From Neisseriaceae bacterium (GTDB lineage: Bacteria > Pseudomonadota > Gammaproteobacteria > Burkholderiales > Chromobacteriaceae), in assembly GCA_027489245.1 (NCBI GenBank), contig JAIYAC010000002.1, forward strand, positions 124,001 to 188,000: DNA of 64,000 nt, given 5' to 3'. Made by a program: the position numbers and the translations under genes. This document shows, piece after piece, positions 25,701-35,063 of this stretch. Below the pieces are notes generated by a model that was not told where the DNA came from, did not search any database, and worked only from the letters and a program-made list of their open reading frames with translations. Position 1 is the stretch's first letter. Each line of letters begins with the position of its first letter.

Positions 25701-25960
25701 GCTGCCAACGCGCCGAACGCTGCGTTTCTGCCCGGTGGTGGCCTTGCGCGCCGATTTGCCGGACAATCCTGCCCTTGATAACAGACGCCCGCTGCAGGGT
25801 GCACCGCCGCCATGGCCAGCACATGACGGTGGCTGGATACAGGTCAACGCCCGCGCCGCGACGTTGCCGTATCCTGACCGACAGGATTTTGCCGGGTAGC
25901 GTGCGCTGCCCGATGCCCCATTAGCCCGTGCGGCGTGTGACGCCGCCAGAAAGGAATACG

Positions 25961-27238
25961 ATGTCCCGCAATCTCGAGCTGTTTGAACGTGGCAAACAGG
26001 TGATCCCCGGCGGCGTGAACTCGCCGGTGCGTGCCTTTGGTCAGGTAGGCGGTACCCCGCGTTTTGTGAAGCGCGCCGAAGGGGCCTACTTCTGGGATGC
26101 CGACGACAAGCAGTACCTGGACTACGTGGGTAGCTGGGGCCCGGCCATCCTGGGCCACGCCCACCCCGATGTGGTGAAAGCGGTGCAGGACGCGGCGGTG
26201 GGCGGCCTGTCTTTTGGCGCGCCGACCGAAGGCGAGATCGAGATCGCCGAGGAAATCTGCAAGCTGCTGCCGTCGGTACAGCAGGTGCGCCTGGTGAGCT
26301 CGGGTACCGAGGCCACCATGAGCGCCATCCGCCTGGCGCGCGGCTTTACCGGCCGCGACCTGATCGTGAAGTTCGAAGGCTGCTACCACGGCCACTCTGA
26401 CAGCCTGCTGGTAAAAGCCGGCTCCGGTCTGCTCACCTTTGGCAACCCGTCGTCCGGCGGTGTACCGGCCGACTGCACCAAGCACACGCTGGTGCTGCAG
26501 TACAACGACGTGCAGCAGCTGGCCGACACCTTCAAGGAGCTGGGCGACAAGATTGCCTGCGTGATCCTGGAGCCGATCGCCGGCAATATGAACCTGATCA
26601 AGCCGTCGGCCGAGTTTGTGCAGGCGCTGCGCAGCCTGACCGAGCAGCACGGTGCGGTGCTGATTTACGACGAGGTGATGACCGGCTTCCGCGTGGGCCT
26701 GCAGTGCGCGCAAGGCCTGCACGGCATTACCCCCGACCTCACCACCCTGGGCAAGGTAGTCGGTGGCGGCATGCCGCTGGCGGCGTTTGGTGGCCGCGCC
26801 GACATCATGGCCAAAATTGCCCCGCTGGGTAATGTGTACCAGGCCGGTACGCTATCGGGTAACCCGCTGTCGGTCGCCGCTGGCCTGGCCACGCTGCGCC
26901 TGATCCAGCAGCCGGGTTTCCACGACACCCTGGGCCAGCGTAGCGCTAGGTTGGCCGCAGGCCTGGCTGATGCGGCCCGCGCCGCCGGTGTGCCGATGAC
27001 CACCGACAGCGTAGGCGGCATGTTTGGCTTTTACTTTAGCGACCGCGTGCCCACCAGCTACGCCGAAGCCACGCAGTGCGATATCCCGCGCTTCAAGGCA
27101 TTTTTCCACGCCATGCTGGAAGAAGGCGTGTACCTGGCACCGTCCGCTTACGAAGCCGGCTTTACCTCGATTGCCCATACTGATGCGCTGATCGACGACA
27201 CCATCGCCGCAGCCGGCCGCGCCCTGGCACGTATCTGA
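25961..27238 (+). CDS. hemL: Glutamate-1-semialdehyde 2,1-aminomutase
   Basis: PLP enzyme making 5-aminolevulinate from glutamate-1-semialdehyde in the C5 haem pathway. The 425-residue protein starts [26 protein letters not shown]. The PLP Lys is at residue 265 in [19 protein letters not shown], and the [10 protein letters not shown] loop is present. AAAGGA lies 6-7 bases before the ATG at 25961, which decides against the upstream start at 25928. Monocistronic, with a strong terminator. Confidence 0.97.
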   Translation: MSRNLELFERGKQVIPGGVNSPVRAFGQVGGTPRFVKRAEGAYFWDADDKQYLDYVGSWGPAILGHAHPDVVKAVQDAAVGGLSFGAPTEGEIEIAEEICKLLPSVQQVRLVSSGTEATMSAIRLARGFTGRDLIVKFEGCYHGHSDSLLVKAGSGLLTFGNPSSGGVPADCTKHTLVLQYNDVQQLADTFKELGDKIACVILEPIAGNMNLIKPSAEFVQALRSLTEQHGAVLIYDEVMTGFRVGLQCAQGLHGITPDLTTLGKVVGGGMPLAAFGGRADIMAKIAPLGNVYQAGTLSGNPLSVAAGLATLRLIQQPGFHDTLGQRSARLAAGLADAARAAGVPMTTDSVGGMFGFYFSDRVPTSYAEATQCDIPRFKAFFHAMLEEGVYLAPSAYEAGFTSIAHTDALIDDTIAAAGRALARI

Positions 27239-27267
27239 TCACGACCCCGTGCCCTGGCGCCGTACCC

Positions 27268-27305
27268 AAACACCCCGCCCTGTCTCAGCGCGGGGTGTTT
27301 GTTTT
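27268..27305 (+). terminator. Intrinsic terminator of hemL
   Basis: An 11-bp perfect stem (27268-27278 with 27290-27300) is followed by GTTTT. Confidence 0.85.
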
Positions 27306-27500
27306 GCAGCACCGCGCATTGGCCGTGGCAGGGCGCCCGCGCTTGCCGTAGTATTACGGGTTTGTCTAACCCTCAGGCGTGGCTGCACCTTGGCCGCCGT
27401 GCCTGTTTAATTTGAATAATGGCTGAATAAAACAACGCTGCCTGAATATGGCCTTGACGGGCGGGCAGCGGGTTTCTCAGCCATTGTTTATCAGGCTTAC

Positions 27501-30500
27501 ATGACCGCGCTTTCCATCGACTTTACGCTGGACACCCTGCCCGCCCACACCATGGCCGTGCTGCACGCGCTGGCCCTGTTGCCCTCGGGTGAATCCAAGG
27601 CCGCGCTGCTGGCCCTGTTGCAGCTGAACCTGATCCGCGACGAACACGGCAAAGCCGTCAATGGCGACAAGCTGGGGGTGATCCTGGGCGACCTGGAGCA
27701 CCGTGGTGCCATTGTGCGTACCGCCGGCCTGCCCTACCGCATTGCCCCGCCCGCCCGTAACGCCGTGCTGCTGCAGCTGATGGGCGAACAAGGCGAGCTG
27801 TCGGCCTGGGCCGAGCTGCTGTGCGAGCACCTGCCGCTACCGCGTAACCAGTGGGACGTGCCCACCGCCACCGCCATCCAGCTGCGCCTGTGGCTGGCCA
27901 TCCTGCAGGGCAAGGCCGAGCCGACCCAGCAGTGGCTGGCGCAGTACCAGCAGCTGATGCAGGCCGGTGGCGCCACGCCGCAGCCGCCGTTCAAGCGCCT
28001 GTTCGCCAACGCGGCCGGCCGCCAGCTGTTCGACCGCCTGGACGACGACATCCAGGTGCTGCTGCTGCAAGACTACCTGCCCGACGCCAACTGGCGGCTG
28101 GACCACTTTGCCGAAGGCTACCGTTACGCGCTGTCGCGCCTGGACGACGGCTATCGCGACTGGGACGACCTCACCGCCCAGCTGCTGCTGCAGGGCGTCT
28201 GGCGGGCCGATTTCGAGCTGGTACGCCAGCCGGGTGCCGAGGGCGACGGCCTGCCGGTAGCGCGCCTGTGCTACCTGCCGGTGCTGCAAGGCCGCTTTGC
28301 CGAGGCACTGTCCATGCTGGACGACTGGCTGGCCGATATCCGTGCGCAAACCAAAAAACGCACGGTAGACCTGCCCGCCCCGCTCACCGCCTTTTACTGC
28401 CTGGCGCTGATAGGCAGCCAGGACAAAGCCCGCCAGCCGCAGCTCAAGCAGGCCATCGCCAGCGCCATCAAGCAGCGTTATGGCCATAGCTATTACGTGC
28501 TGCAGCACCTGCTGCTGTTGCAGGAAGGCGGTGCGCTATCGGCCAAGCTGCAGCTGCCGGATGCCAGCGCCCTGTCGGGCATGGACGGCCTGCTGCTGGC
28601 CCTGGGGGCTTTCTGGCTGGATGTGAACCAGGCGCGTACCCCAGCCTGGCAGGCGGCGCTGGCCAGCTTCCGCGACCAGATGTTTGAAGAAGGCTATGTC
28701 TGGGTGGCCGAAGAGCTGGCCGCCCTGCTGGAGCGCCAGTTTGGCGAACGCCGCGCCCACCCGCGCTGGCATGCCGAACGTGGCCTGATACCGCTGGTGG
28801 CCGCCTACCAACGCCAGGAAGCCTGGCAGCATGCGCTCAACGCGCTGAAGCTGCTGGGTGCCGGAAAATCCCCCGAAGGCAAGGCAAACGTGGATAGCAA
28901 ACAAACCCGGCTGGCGTGGCTGCTCACGCTGGCCCCGCACGGCGCCCTGCTGGAGCCGCGCGAACAAAAGCTGGGGGCAAAGAGCCAGTGGAGCAAAGGC
29001 CGCGCCGTGGCGCTGCGCCGCCTGCTGGACGAGCCGGAAAGCTTTGATTACCTGCAAGAGCAAGACCGCCAGCTGCTGCGCTACATCCGCAGCCATCACG
29101 ACCAGCACCACTATTCCAGCAACAGCGCCTGGGAGCTGGATGCCGAAAAGGCGCTGCCTTTCCTGATCGGCCACCCGGCCATGTTCTGGGGCGACGCGCC
29201 CGACGTGCACATCGATGTGGTGGCCGGCAGCGTGGCGCTGCAGCTGCAAGAGCGCGACGGGCAGATCCGCCTGCGCCTGTCGCCGGCCAAGATCACCGCC
29301 GACAGCGAAGTAGTATGGGAAAAAGACACCCCCACCCGGCTGATGGTGTATAGCGTGAGCCGCGAAGTACGCCAGATCGCCGCCATTCTGGGGCGCGAGC
29401 TCACCGTGCCGGTGGCCGCCAAGGCGCAGCTGGTCGAAGCCGTGACCAGCATCGCCCCGCTGGTGCCCATCCATTCCGACCTGCCAGAGTTGGCCGCCAA
29501 TGTGGACGCCGTGCCGGCCGACGGCACGCTGTACGCCCACCTGCTGCCGCTGGCACAGGGCCTGCGCATGCAGCTCTTGGTGCGCCCGCTGCCCGGTGGC
29601 AGCTGGAGCCGCCCCGGCCAGGGCCTGGAAACCATCGTGGGCGAGCTGGACGGCCGCACCGTGCAGACCCAGCGCCGCCTGAAAGCCGAAAAAGCCGCCC
29701 TGCAAAAAGTGCTGGAAGCCTGCCCCGGCCTGGCTGCCGCCGAAAGCGACGGCCAGGAATGGCAGCTGCCGGACCCGCAAAGCGCGCTGCAAGTGCTGTC
29801 CGAGCTGCAGGCGCTGGACGCCAGCCTGCTGGCCTGTGTGTGGCCGGAAGGTGAACGTATGCGCATCAAGGGCCGCCGTGGCCTGCCGCAGCTGGCCATG
29901 GGCCTGCAACAGCAAGGCGACTGGTTCGTGCTGAACGGCCAGCTCAAGCTGGACGACGGCCGCGTGCTGCAGCTTAAAGAGCTGCTGGCGCTGGTGCAGA
30001 ACCAGCCGGGCCGCTTCCTGCAGCTGGGCGACGAAGACTGGTTGGCGCTGACCGACGTGATGAAAAAGCGTCTGGACGAGCTGGCGCTGCTGGCCGACCA
30101 CGTGGGCAAGGACGGTGTGTACTTGTCCGCTCTGAACGCACCGCTGCTGGCAGAGCTGGCTGGCGAGGTGGGCGAGTTCGACGCCGACGACGCCTGGCAG
30201 CAACAGTTGGCCGCACTGGACAGCCTGCGCGACTACCAGCCGCAGGTGCCATCCACGCTGCAAGCCACGCTGCGCGACTATCAGCAAGAAGGCTACGCCT
30301 GGATGTCGCGCCTGGCGCGCTGGGGTGTGGGCGCCTGCCTGGCCGACGATATGGGCCTGGGCAAAACCGTGCAAACGCTGGCCCTGCTGCTGGAGCGCGC
30401 ACCGGATGGCCCGCAGCTGGTGGTAGCGCCAACCTCGGTGGCTCTGAACTGGATCGCCGAAACCGCGCGCTTTGCCCCCACGCTGAAAGTGCGCGCCTAC

Positions 30501-31631
30501 CAGCAGCAACGCACGCTGGTGGGGCTGGACGCCATGGACCTGGTGATCGTCAGCTACGGCCTGCTGCAGCAAGACGCCGACGCCTTTGCCACCGTGCCGT
30601 GGCAAACCGTGGTGCTGGACGAGGCGCAAGCCATCAAGAATGCCGGCACCAAGCGTTCGCAAGCCGCCATGAACCTGCAGGCCGGCTTCCGCCTGGCCGC
30701 CAGCGGCACCCCGGTAGAAAACCACCTGGGCGAGCTGTGGAACCTGTTCCGCTTTGTGAACCCCGGCCTGCTGGGCAGCCAGGAGCGCTTTGCCCAGCGC
30801 TTTGCCACGCCGATAGAGCGCGGCGATAAAAACGCCCGCCGTGCGCTGAAGCAGCTGATCCAGCCGTTTATCCTGCGCCGTACCAAGACCCAGGTGCTGG
30901 ACGAGCTGCCGCCGCGTACCGAAATCACCCGCAAGGTACCGATGTCTGCCGACGAGCTGCACCTGTACGAAGCCATGCGCCAGCAAGCGGTAGAAAAGCT
31001 GGACGAGCTGCAGGGCGAGGACGGCAAGCAGATGCAGGTACTGGCCGAGATCACCCGCCTGCGCCGCTTCTGTTGCCACCCCAAGCTGGCCCTGCCGGAA
31101 TCCACGCTGTCTGGCAGCAAGCTGGCGGCCTTTGCCGACATTGCCGACGAGCTGCTGCAAAACGGCCACAAGGCGCTGGTGTTCAGCCAGTTTGTCGACC
31201 ACCTGGCGATCGTGCGCCAGCTGCTGGACGAGCGCGGCGTGCGCTACCAGTACCTGGAGGGCTCTACCCCGGCGCGCGAGCGCAAGGCGCGGGTGGATGC
31301 TTTCCAGAAAGGCGAAGGCGATATTTTCCTGATCAGCCTGAAAGCCGGCGGCACCGGCCTGAACCTGACCGCGGCCGACTATGTAATCCACCTGGACCCG
31401 TGGTGGAACCCGGCGGTGGAAGACCAGGCCAGCGACCGTGCCTACCGCATGGGCCAGCTGCGCCCGGTGACCATCTACCGCCTGGTGGCCGAGCACACCA
31501 TCGAAGAGCAGATCGTGGCCTTGCACCACGCCAAGCGTGACCTGGCCGACAGCCTGCTGTCCGGCGGCGATATCAGCGCCAAGCTGGACGCCGAGGCACT
31601 GCTGGCCCTGCTGAAAGGCGAAGCGGGCTAA
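27501..31631 (+). CDS. Large Snf2-family ATPase/helicase with a long N-terminal region
   Basis: The 1376-residue protein has a Snf2/HepA-type ATPase in its last 450 residues: Walker A ADDMGLGKTVQTLALL at about residue 950, the DEAQ box VVLDEAQAIKN, SGTPVENHLGELWNLFRFV, and helicase motifs V-VI (LISLKAGGTGLNL and DPWWNPAVEDQASDRAYRMGQ). The preceding ~900 residues are Ala/Leu/Gln-rich, probably helical repeats, with no SWIM zinc motif visible. The role is likely remodelling of DNA- or RNA-polymerase-protein complexes. It stands alone between terminators. Confidence 0.9.
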   Translation: MTALSIDFTLDTLPAHTMAVLHALALLPSGESKAALLALLQLNLIRDEHGKAVNGDKLGVILGDLEHRGAIVRTAGLPYRIAPPARNAVLLQLMGEQGELSAWAELLCEHLPLPRNQWDVPTATAIQLRLWLAILQGKAEPTQQWLAQYQQLMQAGGATPQPPFKRLFANAAGRQLFDRLDDDIQVLLLQDYLPDANWRLDHFAEGYRYALSRLDDGYRDWDDLTAQLLLQGVWRADFELVRQPGAEGDGLPVARLCYLPVLQGRFAEALSMLDDWLADIRAQTKKRTVDLPAPLTAFYCLALIGSQDKARQPQLKQAIASAIKQRYGHSYYVLQHLLLLQEGGALSAKLQLPDASALSGMDGLLLALGAFWLDVNQARTPAWQAALASFRDQMFEEGYVWVAEELAALLERQFGERRAHPRWHAERGLIPLVAAYQRQEAWQHALNALKLLGAGKSPEGKANVDSKQTRLAWLLTLAPHGALLEPREQKLGAKSQWSKGRAVALRRLLDEPESFDYLQEQDRQLLRYIRSHHDQHHYSSNSAWELDAEKALPFLIGHPAMFWGDAPDVHIDVVAGSVALQLQERDGQIRLRLSPAKITADSEVVWEKDTPTRLMVYSVSREVRQIAAILGRELTVPVAAKAQLVEAVTSIAPLVPIHSDLPELAANVDAVPADGTLYAHLLPLAQGLRMQLLVRPLPGGSWSRPGQGLETIVGELDGRTVQTQRRLKAEKAALQKVLEACPGLAAAESDGQEWQLPDPQSALQVLSELQALDASLLACVWPEGERMRIKGRRGLPQLAMGLQQQGDWFVLNGQLKLDDGRVLQLKELLALVQNQPGRFLQLGDEDWLALTDVMKKRLDELALLADHVGKDGVYLSALNAPLLAELAGEVGEFDADDAWQQQLAALDSLRDYQPQVPSTLQATLRDYQQEGYAWMSRLARWGVGACLADDMGLGKTVQTLALLLERAPDGPQLVVAPTSVALNWIAETARFAPTLKVRAYQQQRTLVGLDAMDLVIVSYGLLQQDADAFATVPWQTVVLDEAQAIKNAGTKRSQAAMNLQAGFRLAASGTPVENHLGELWNLFRFVNPGLLGSQERFAQRFATPIERGDKNARRALKQLIQPFILRRTKTQVLDELPPRTEITRKVPMSADELHLYEAMRQQAVEKLDELQGEDGKQMQVLAEITRLRRFCCHPKLALPESTLSGSKLAAFADIADELLQNGHKALVFSQFVDHLAIVRQLLDERGVRYQYLEGSTPARERKARVDAFQKGEGDIFLISLKAGGTGLNLTAADYVIHLDPWWNPAVEDQASDRAYRMGQLRPVTIYRLVAEHTIEEQIVALHHAKRDLADSLLSGGDISAKLDAEALLALLKGEAG

Positions 31632-31674
31632 TGACGAAATTGGTCAGGGTATGACCTGGCTTGCCGATGGCACC

Positions 31675-31709
31675 TACCGCTCATCCTCACGGATGGGCGG
31701 TATTTTTTT
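31675..31709 (+). terminator. Intrinsic terminator of the Snf2 gene
   Basis: A 12-bp stem (31675-31686 with 31691-31702, one G-U pair), a TCAC loop and a run of seven T. Confidence 0.9.
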
Positions 31710-32195
31710 GCCTGTTATCCGGCTGGTGTTGCGCCCCCCCCCCGACACGAGGCAAGCCGGCTGGTCAGGTAGTCACGAAATGGGCTGGCATATAAGGTGG
31801 ATACACACCAGGTTGGCCGCATTGTGTGACACCCGGTGTGGCAGCAGCGCCGACAGTGGCCACGCCCAGCGTGGTGTGCGGGGGTGAAATGCATGTATTA
31901 ATTGTATGATTATCTTGTTGATTAATACAATGCGAGAGCAAAAACATACAATCAATGTGTGCTTTGTATGAATTAATTGTATTGATGTGTGATTGACCAT
32001 GAAGGCGCATGTGTGACGCATGCTTGGTCTTTGTTATTGCTGGGTAATTGCCATGTTGTCGTATGTGTGCTTTGGAGTGGTTGTGTGATTTGTTGCAAAA
32101 CCCATACACACACCTGATGGCGATGTGTGTATTTATTGTATTAATACCGTGCCATCTGTATGATTGCTGCTTTTCGCCACCTGCCGGAGCCTGCC
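31710..32195. other. AT-rich intergenic island with TGTRTGA repeats
   Basis: This 490-bp stretch holds no gene I can support. Its composition drops sharply below the surroundings, and it is dense in TTGTATGA/TTGTGTGA-type heptamers (31822, 31902, 31964, 31986, 32010, 32081, 32157). It also contains a 9-bp inverted repeat (TGTATTAAT at 31894-31902, complement at 31921-31929) and a direct repeat of AATTAATTGTAT. The same heptamer recurs downstream of the XRE gene, so the island probably carries that regulator's binding sites. A single GTTGGCCGC copy is at 31812. Confidence 0.6.
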
Positions 32196-32594
32196 ATGTC
32201 TGTATTGCCTGACTTTGAAAGTGCCGAATTCGCCCCCGCGCTAAAAGCCATCCGCAAACAGCTGCAGCTGTCCCGCACTGCCCTGGCCGCGCAGGTGGGC
32301 TTGTCTACCGCCGCGATCCAGCGCTACGAAGCGCAAGACGGCAGCAATATCAAACCCAGCCGCGATGCCTACGAACGGCTGTGCAAGGTGCTGGCCGATT
32401 TGCTACAGCACAGCCCGGCGCCGGCTGCGGTTACACCGCCCCCGGCCAGCCCTGAGGCACCCGTGGCCGTGGCCCCTGTCGTGCGCAGCGAGCCGCTGCT
32501 GGCCCCCGGCATTTTGCTGGCCGATGCCACGCTGGAGCAGCTGATTGCGCGTGCCAAATCCATGGGCGCCAAAAAAGTCACCATCGAGTTTTAA
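32196..32594 (+). CDS. XRE-family DNA-binding regulator
   Basis: The 132-residue protein has an N-terminal Cro/C1-type helix-turn-helix (LKAIRKQLQLSRTALAAQVGLSTAAIQRYEAQDGSNIKPSRDAYERLCKVL), a Pro/Ala-rich linker and a C-terminal LEQLIARAKSMGAKKVTIEF tail. A CGGAG sequence lies 8 bases before the ATG at 32196; the in-frame start at 32160 is less likely. The gene sits in an AT-rich island with repeated heptamers on both sides, which suggests autoregulation. Its targets are unknown. Confidence 0.85.
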   Translation: MSVLPDFESAEFAPALKAIRKQLQLSRTALAAQVGLSTAAIQRYEAQDGSNIKPSRDAYERLCKVLADLLQHSPAPAAVTPPPASPEAPVAVAPVVRSEPLLAPGILLADATLEQLIARAKSMGAKKVTIEF

Positions 32595-32675
32595 TGCACT
32601 GGCCGCCGTGCCGCAGGCCAGGTCATATTGTGTGACGCAAAGTGTGACAATTGTGTGTTTTCAATGCTTTGTATG

Positions 32676-32702
32676 ATTTTGTGACAGCGTGTGTCACAAA
32701 AT
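32676..32702. promoter_or_regulatory. 10-bp perfect dyad ATTTTGTGAC-N7-GTCACAAAAT
   Basis: The perfect inverted repeat lies between the XRE gene and the next GGDEF gene. The half-site spacing (9 bases between TGTGA and TCACA) does not fit Crp/Fnr. It could be an operator or a weak hairpin; nearby heptamers at 32628, 32642 and 32669 suggest the XRE protein. Confidence 0.5.
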
Positions 32703-32818
32703 AAATCACGCATACCAAACCGGCAGTTTGCCCTGAATGGGCATTGCGGCTATGTCAAACGGGTCGTCCGGCGGTAGACTGTCAGGTTTCGATAAGCCTG
32801 CATGTGATCCCGCTGCCG

Positions 32819-34450
32819 ATGACTGACCCCTTACCTTCTACCGAAGAGCTGATCCAGCAAGCCAATACCCTGCACTCGAGCGACCTGCTACAGGCACAGC
32901 ACTATGCCGAGCTGGCGGTAGCGCATGCCGAAGGCCAGGCATGGCTGCGGGCGCAGGCTTTGCAGATTCGTGGCCGTATCTACAGCTCGCGTGGTTTGCT
33001 GGGCCAGGCATTGGAAGATGCCCTGGCGGCCCGCCAGCTGTTTGCCCAGCTGGGCGATGATTTCAGTGTGGCGGTACAGGATGCGCTGATCGGCAACGTC
33101 TACGTACACGAAGGCCTGTTTACCGATGCCCTTACCCTGTACCTGCAAGCCCTGCCGCATATCGAGCAGTCGCAGTCCAGCGAGTGGTACACCCGGCTGC
33201 TGAATAACCTGGGCTACGCCTATGTGCAGATCAAGATGGCCGACAAAGCCGCGCCGTTTATCGAGCGCTGCGTGGCGCTGGCGCGGCAGAACGGGCACAA
33301 GCACACCCTGGCGATGGCGCTGGATAGCCTGGCGCGTGCTTACATGCAGCAAGGCAAGTTTGCCGAGGCGCGTCAGCTGCTGGGCGAGGCCTTGTTTCTA
33401 TTTAGTGCCACCGATACCAAGGGTTACGAGTCGCTGTGCGAGCTGTATCTGAGCTATGCCAGCAGCGAAGCAGGCCTGGGTAACCTGTCAGAGGCGCTGC
33501 ACCTGCTGGACAAGGTGCAAGCGTTGGCGCGCGAACACGGCCGCCTGCGCCAGGAGGCCGACGCGCTTTACCGTGCCGGTGCGTTGTACCGGCAGCACGG
33601 CCGCTGCGAGGCGGCGCTAGGCAAGCTGATGCAGGCGCTGGCGCTGTTGTCGCTGCACGATATGCGCAGTGCACTGCACGAATGCGACTACGAAGCCGCC
33701 ATGTGCTACCAGACGCTGGGTGATTACCAGCTGGCGTTCGAGCATTTCCAGCGCTTTCATCAGGGCCGCGAGCGGGTGTTTACCCAGCAGTTCGAGGCGC
33801 GCATGAAGCATGTGGAGCTGATGTTCCGCCTGCACCAGGCCGAGCGCGAGCGCGAGTACTACCGTGAAACCAGCCATAACCTGGCGCGGGAGGTAGAGCG
33901 GCGCAGTGCGCGGCTGCAGGCGGCCGAGCAGCAGGCCAATACCGATATGCTGACCGGCCTGCCCAACCGCCACCATTTCTGGCCGCGTGCCGACGCGATA
34001 CTAAGCCAGGCGGCGCGCTGGAGCAGCCTGGTGCTGGTGGATGCCGACCATTTCAAGCGGGTAAACGACACCTTTGGCCACCTGGCTGGCGACCAGGTGC
34101 TGCGCCGCATTGGCGAGCTGTTGGCCGCCTTGGCCCGCCCGCAAGACCTGTACTGCCGTTTTGGCGGCGAGGAGTTTGTGCTGCTGCTGCCCGACACCCG
34201 TGCCGCCGAAGCGGCGCAGCTGGCAGAGCAGCTACTGCAGCAGCTGGCCGCCAGTACGTTCAGCCTGCTGCCTGGCCATCAGGTCACACTCAGCGCCGGG
34301 GTGGCCGAGCTGTATGCCGACGGTACCTCGGGCGGCAAGCAGCGCTTGCGTGCCTTGCTGGGGGCGGCAGACCAGGCGCTGTACCGCGCCAAGGATGGCG
34401 GCCGCCGCCAGGTGTGCCTGGCCAGCGTGCAGGGGGCTGGCCAGCCTTAA
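32819..34450 (+). CDS. TPR-domain diguanylate cyclase (GGDEF)
   Basis: The 543-residue cytosolic protein is built of tetratricopeptide repeats (for example RLLNNLGYAYVQIKMADKAAPFIERCVALA and ALDSLARAYMQQGKFAEARQLLGEALFLF), a coiled coil near 350-390 and a GGDEF domain. The active site GGEEF starts at residue 449, with an RPQD inhibitory site five residues before it. It should make c-di-GMP under control of protein contacts through the TPRs. Start 32819 is the ATG nearest the domain start. A paralogue of the same layout lies at 37545. Confidence 0.9.
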   Translation: MTDPLPSTEELIQQANTLHSSDLLQAQHYAELAVAHAEGQAWLRAQALQIRGRIYSSRGLLGQALEDALAARQLFAQLGDDFSVAVQDALIGNVYVHEGLFTDALTLYLQALPHIEQSQSSEWYTRLLNNLGYAYVQIKMADKAAPFIERCVALARQNGHKHTLAMALDSLARAYMQQGKFAEARQLLGEALFLFSATDTKGYESLCELYLSYASSEAGLGNLSEALHLLDKVQALAREHGRLRQEADALYRAGALYRQHGRCEAALGKLMQALALLSLHDMRSALHECDYEAAMCYQTLGDYQLAFEHFQRFHQGRERVFTQQFEARMKHVELMFRLHQAEREREYYRETSHNLAREVERRSARLQAAEQQANTDMLTGLPNRHHFWPRADAILSQAARWSSLVLVDADHFKRVNDTFGHLAGDQVLRRIGELLAALARPQDLYCRFGGEEFVLLLPDTRAAEAAQLAEQLLQQLAASTFSLLPGHQVTLSAGVAELYADGTSGGKQRLRALLGAADQALYRAKDGGRRQVCLASVQGAGQP

Positions 34451-34544
34451 CAACGCGAACCGCCCCCTTGCGCTGCCTTGCCGTACCTGGGCTGGCTACA
34501 TCGGCGCGCGCTAGTGCTGGCGCTTTTGTCCGTAACGCCGGGTA

Positions 34545-34952
34545 TCAGGCGTGCGGAAAGCCGGGGTTCCAGGCGACCTCCCACAAAAAACCGTCCGGGT
34601 CGCGAAAGTAGCCGCTGCGCCCGCCCCAGAACACGTCTTCCGCGGGCTTAACGATATGGGCGCCGCGTGCGGCCAACTCGGCCAGCAGTGTGTCTACCTG
34701 ATGCTTTTCGTGCACATTGTGCGCCAGGGTAAAGCCGGGAAACGCGGCGGGCGGGCTGTCGGCCACGTTGGCGTCTGCGGCCAGGGCGGCACGCGGATAC
34801 AGCGATAGCCAGGTTTTGCCCAGCTCGAAAAACGCTACGCCGGCGCCGTCCGGCATGGGGACTTGCGGCAGCTGCAGCACATCGCGGTAAAACGCGGTGG
34901 CGCGGGCCAGGTCGGCTACGCCCAGGGTGACAAAGCTCAGTCTTGCTTCCAT
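34545..34952 (-). CDS. VOC-family (glyoxalase-like) protein
   Basis: The 135-residue protein has two beta-alpha-beta-beta-beta modules: LSFVTLGVADLARATAFYRDVL at the start and DTLLAELAARGAHIVKPAEDVFWGGRSGYFRDPDGFLWEVAWNP at the end. The pattern is that of vicinal-oxygen-chelate enzymes, which use a metal for lyase, dioxygenase or resistance chemistry. The substrate is unknown. It ends facing the TPR-GGDEF gene and is followed on its own strand only by a 94-bp gap. Confidence 0.88.
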   Translation of the reverse strand: MEARLSFVTLGVADLARATAFYRDVLQLPQVPMPDGAGVAFFELGKTWLSLYPRAALAADANVADSPPAAFPGFTLAHNVHEKHQVDTLLAELAARGAHIVKPAEDVFWGGRSGYFRDPDGFLWEVAWNPGFPHA

Positions 34953-35063
34953 GGTGGTTCCTTTTCGGTCTGTTCACTGTCTTCTTAGGCTGTGGCCGCT
35001 TGCTGCCGGATGCAGCGTGAAGGAAGCGTCCATCACCGTGTTATGCACTGCCGTGGCGCTTTT

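Noticed and set aside
28536..31529. Open frame of 997 codons on the minus strand
   Set aside because: It lies entirely antisense to the Snf2 gene, has no family-like motif and a His/Gln/Val-rich composition expected from reading GC-rich codons backwards.
31710..32195. Plasmid-like iteron origin or attachment site
   Set aside because: The repeats are short, irregularly spaced and in both orientations, and no replication or integrase gene is adjacent.
32676..32702. Crp/Fnr site
   Set aside because: TGTGA and TCACA are present but the spacing is nine bases instead of six (Crp), so only an unnamed dyad is claimed.
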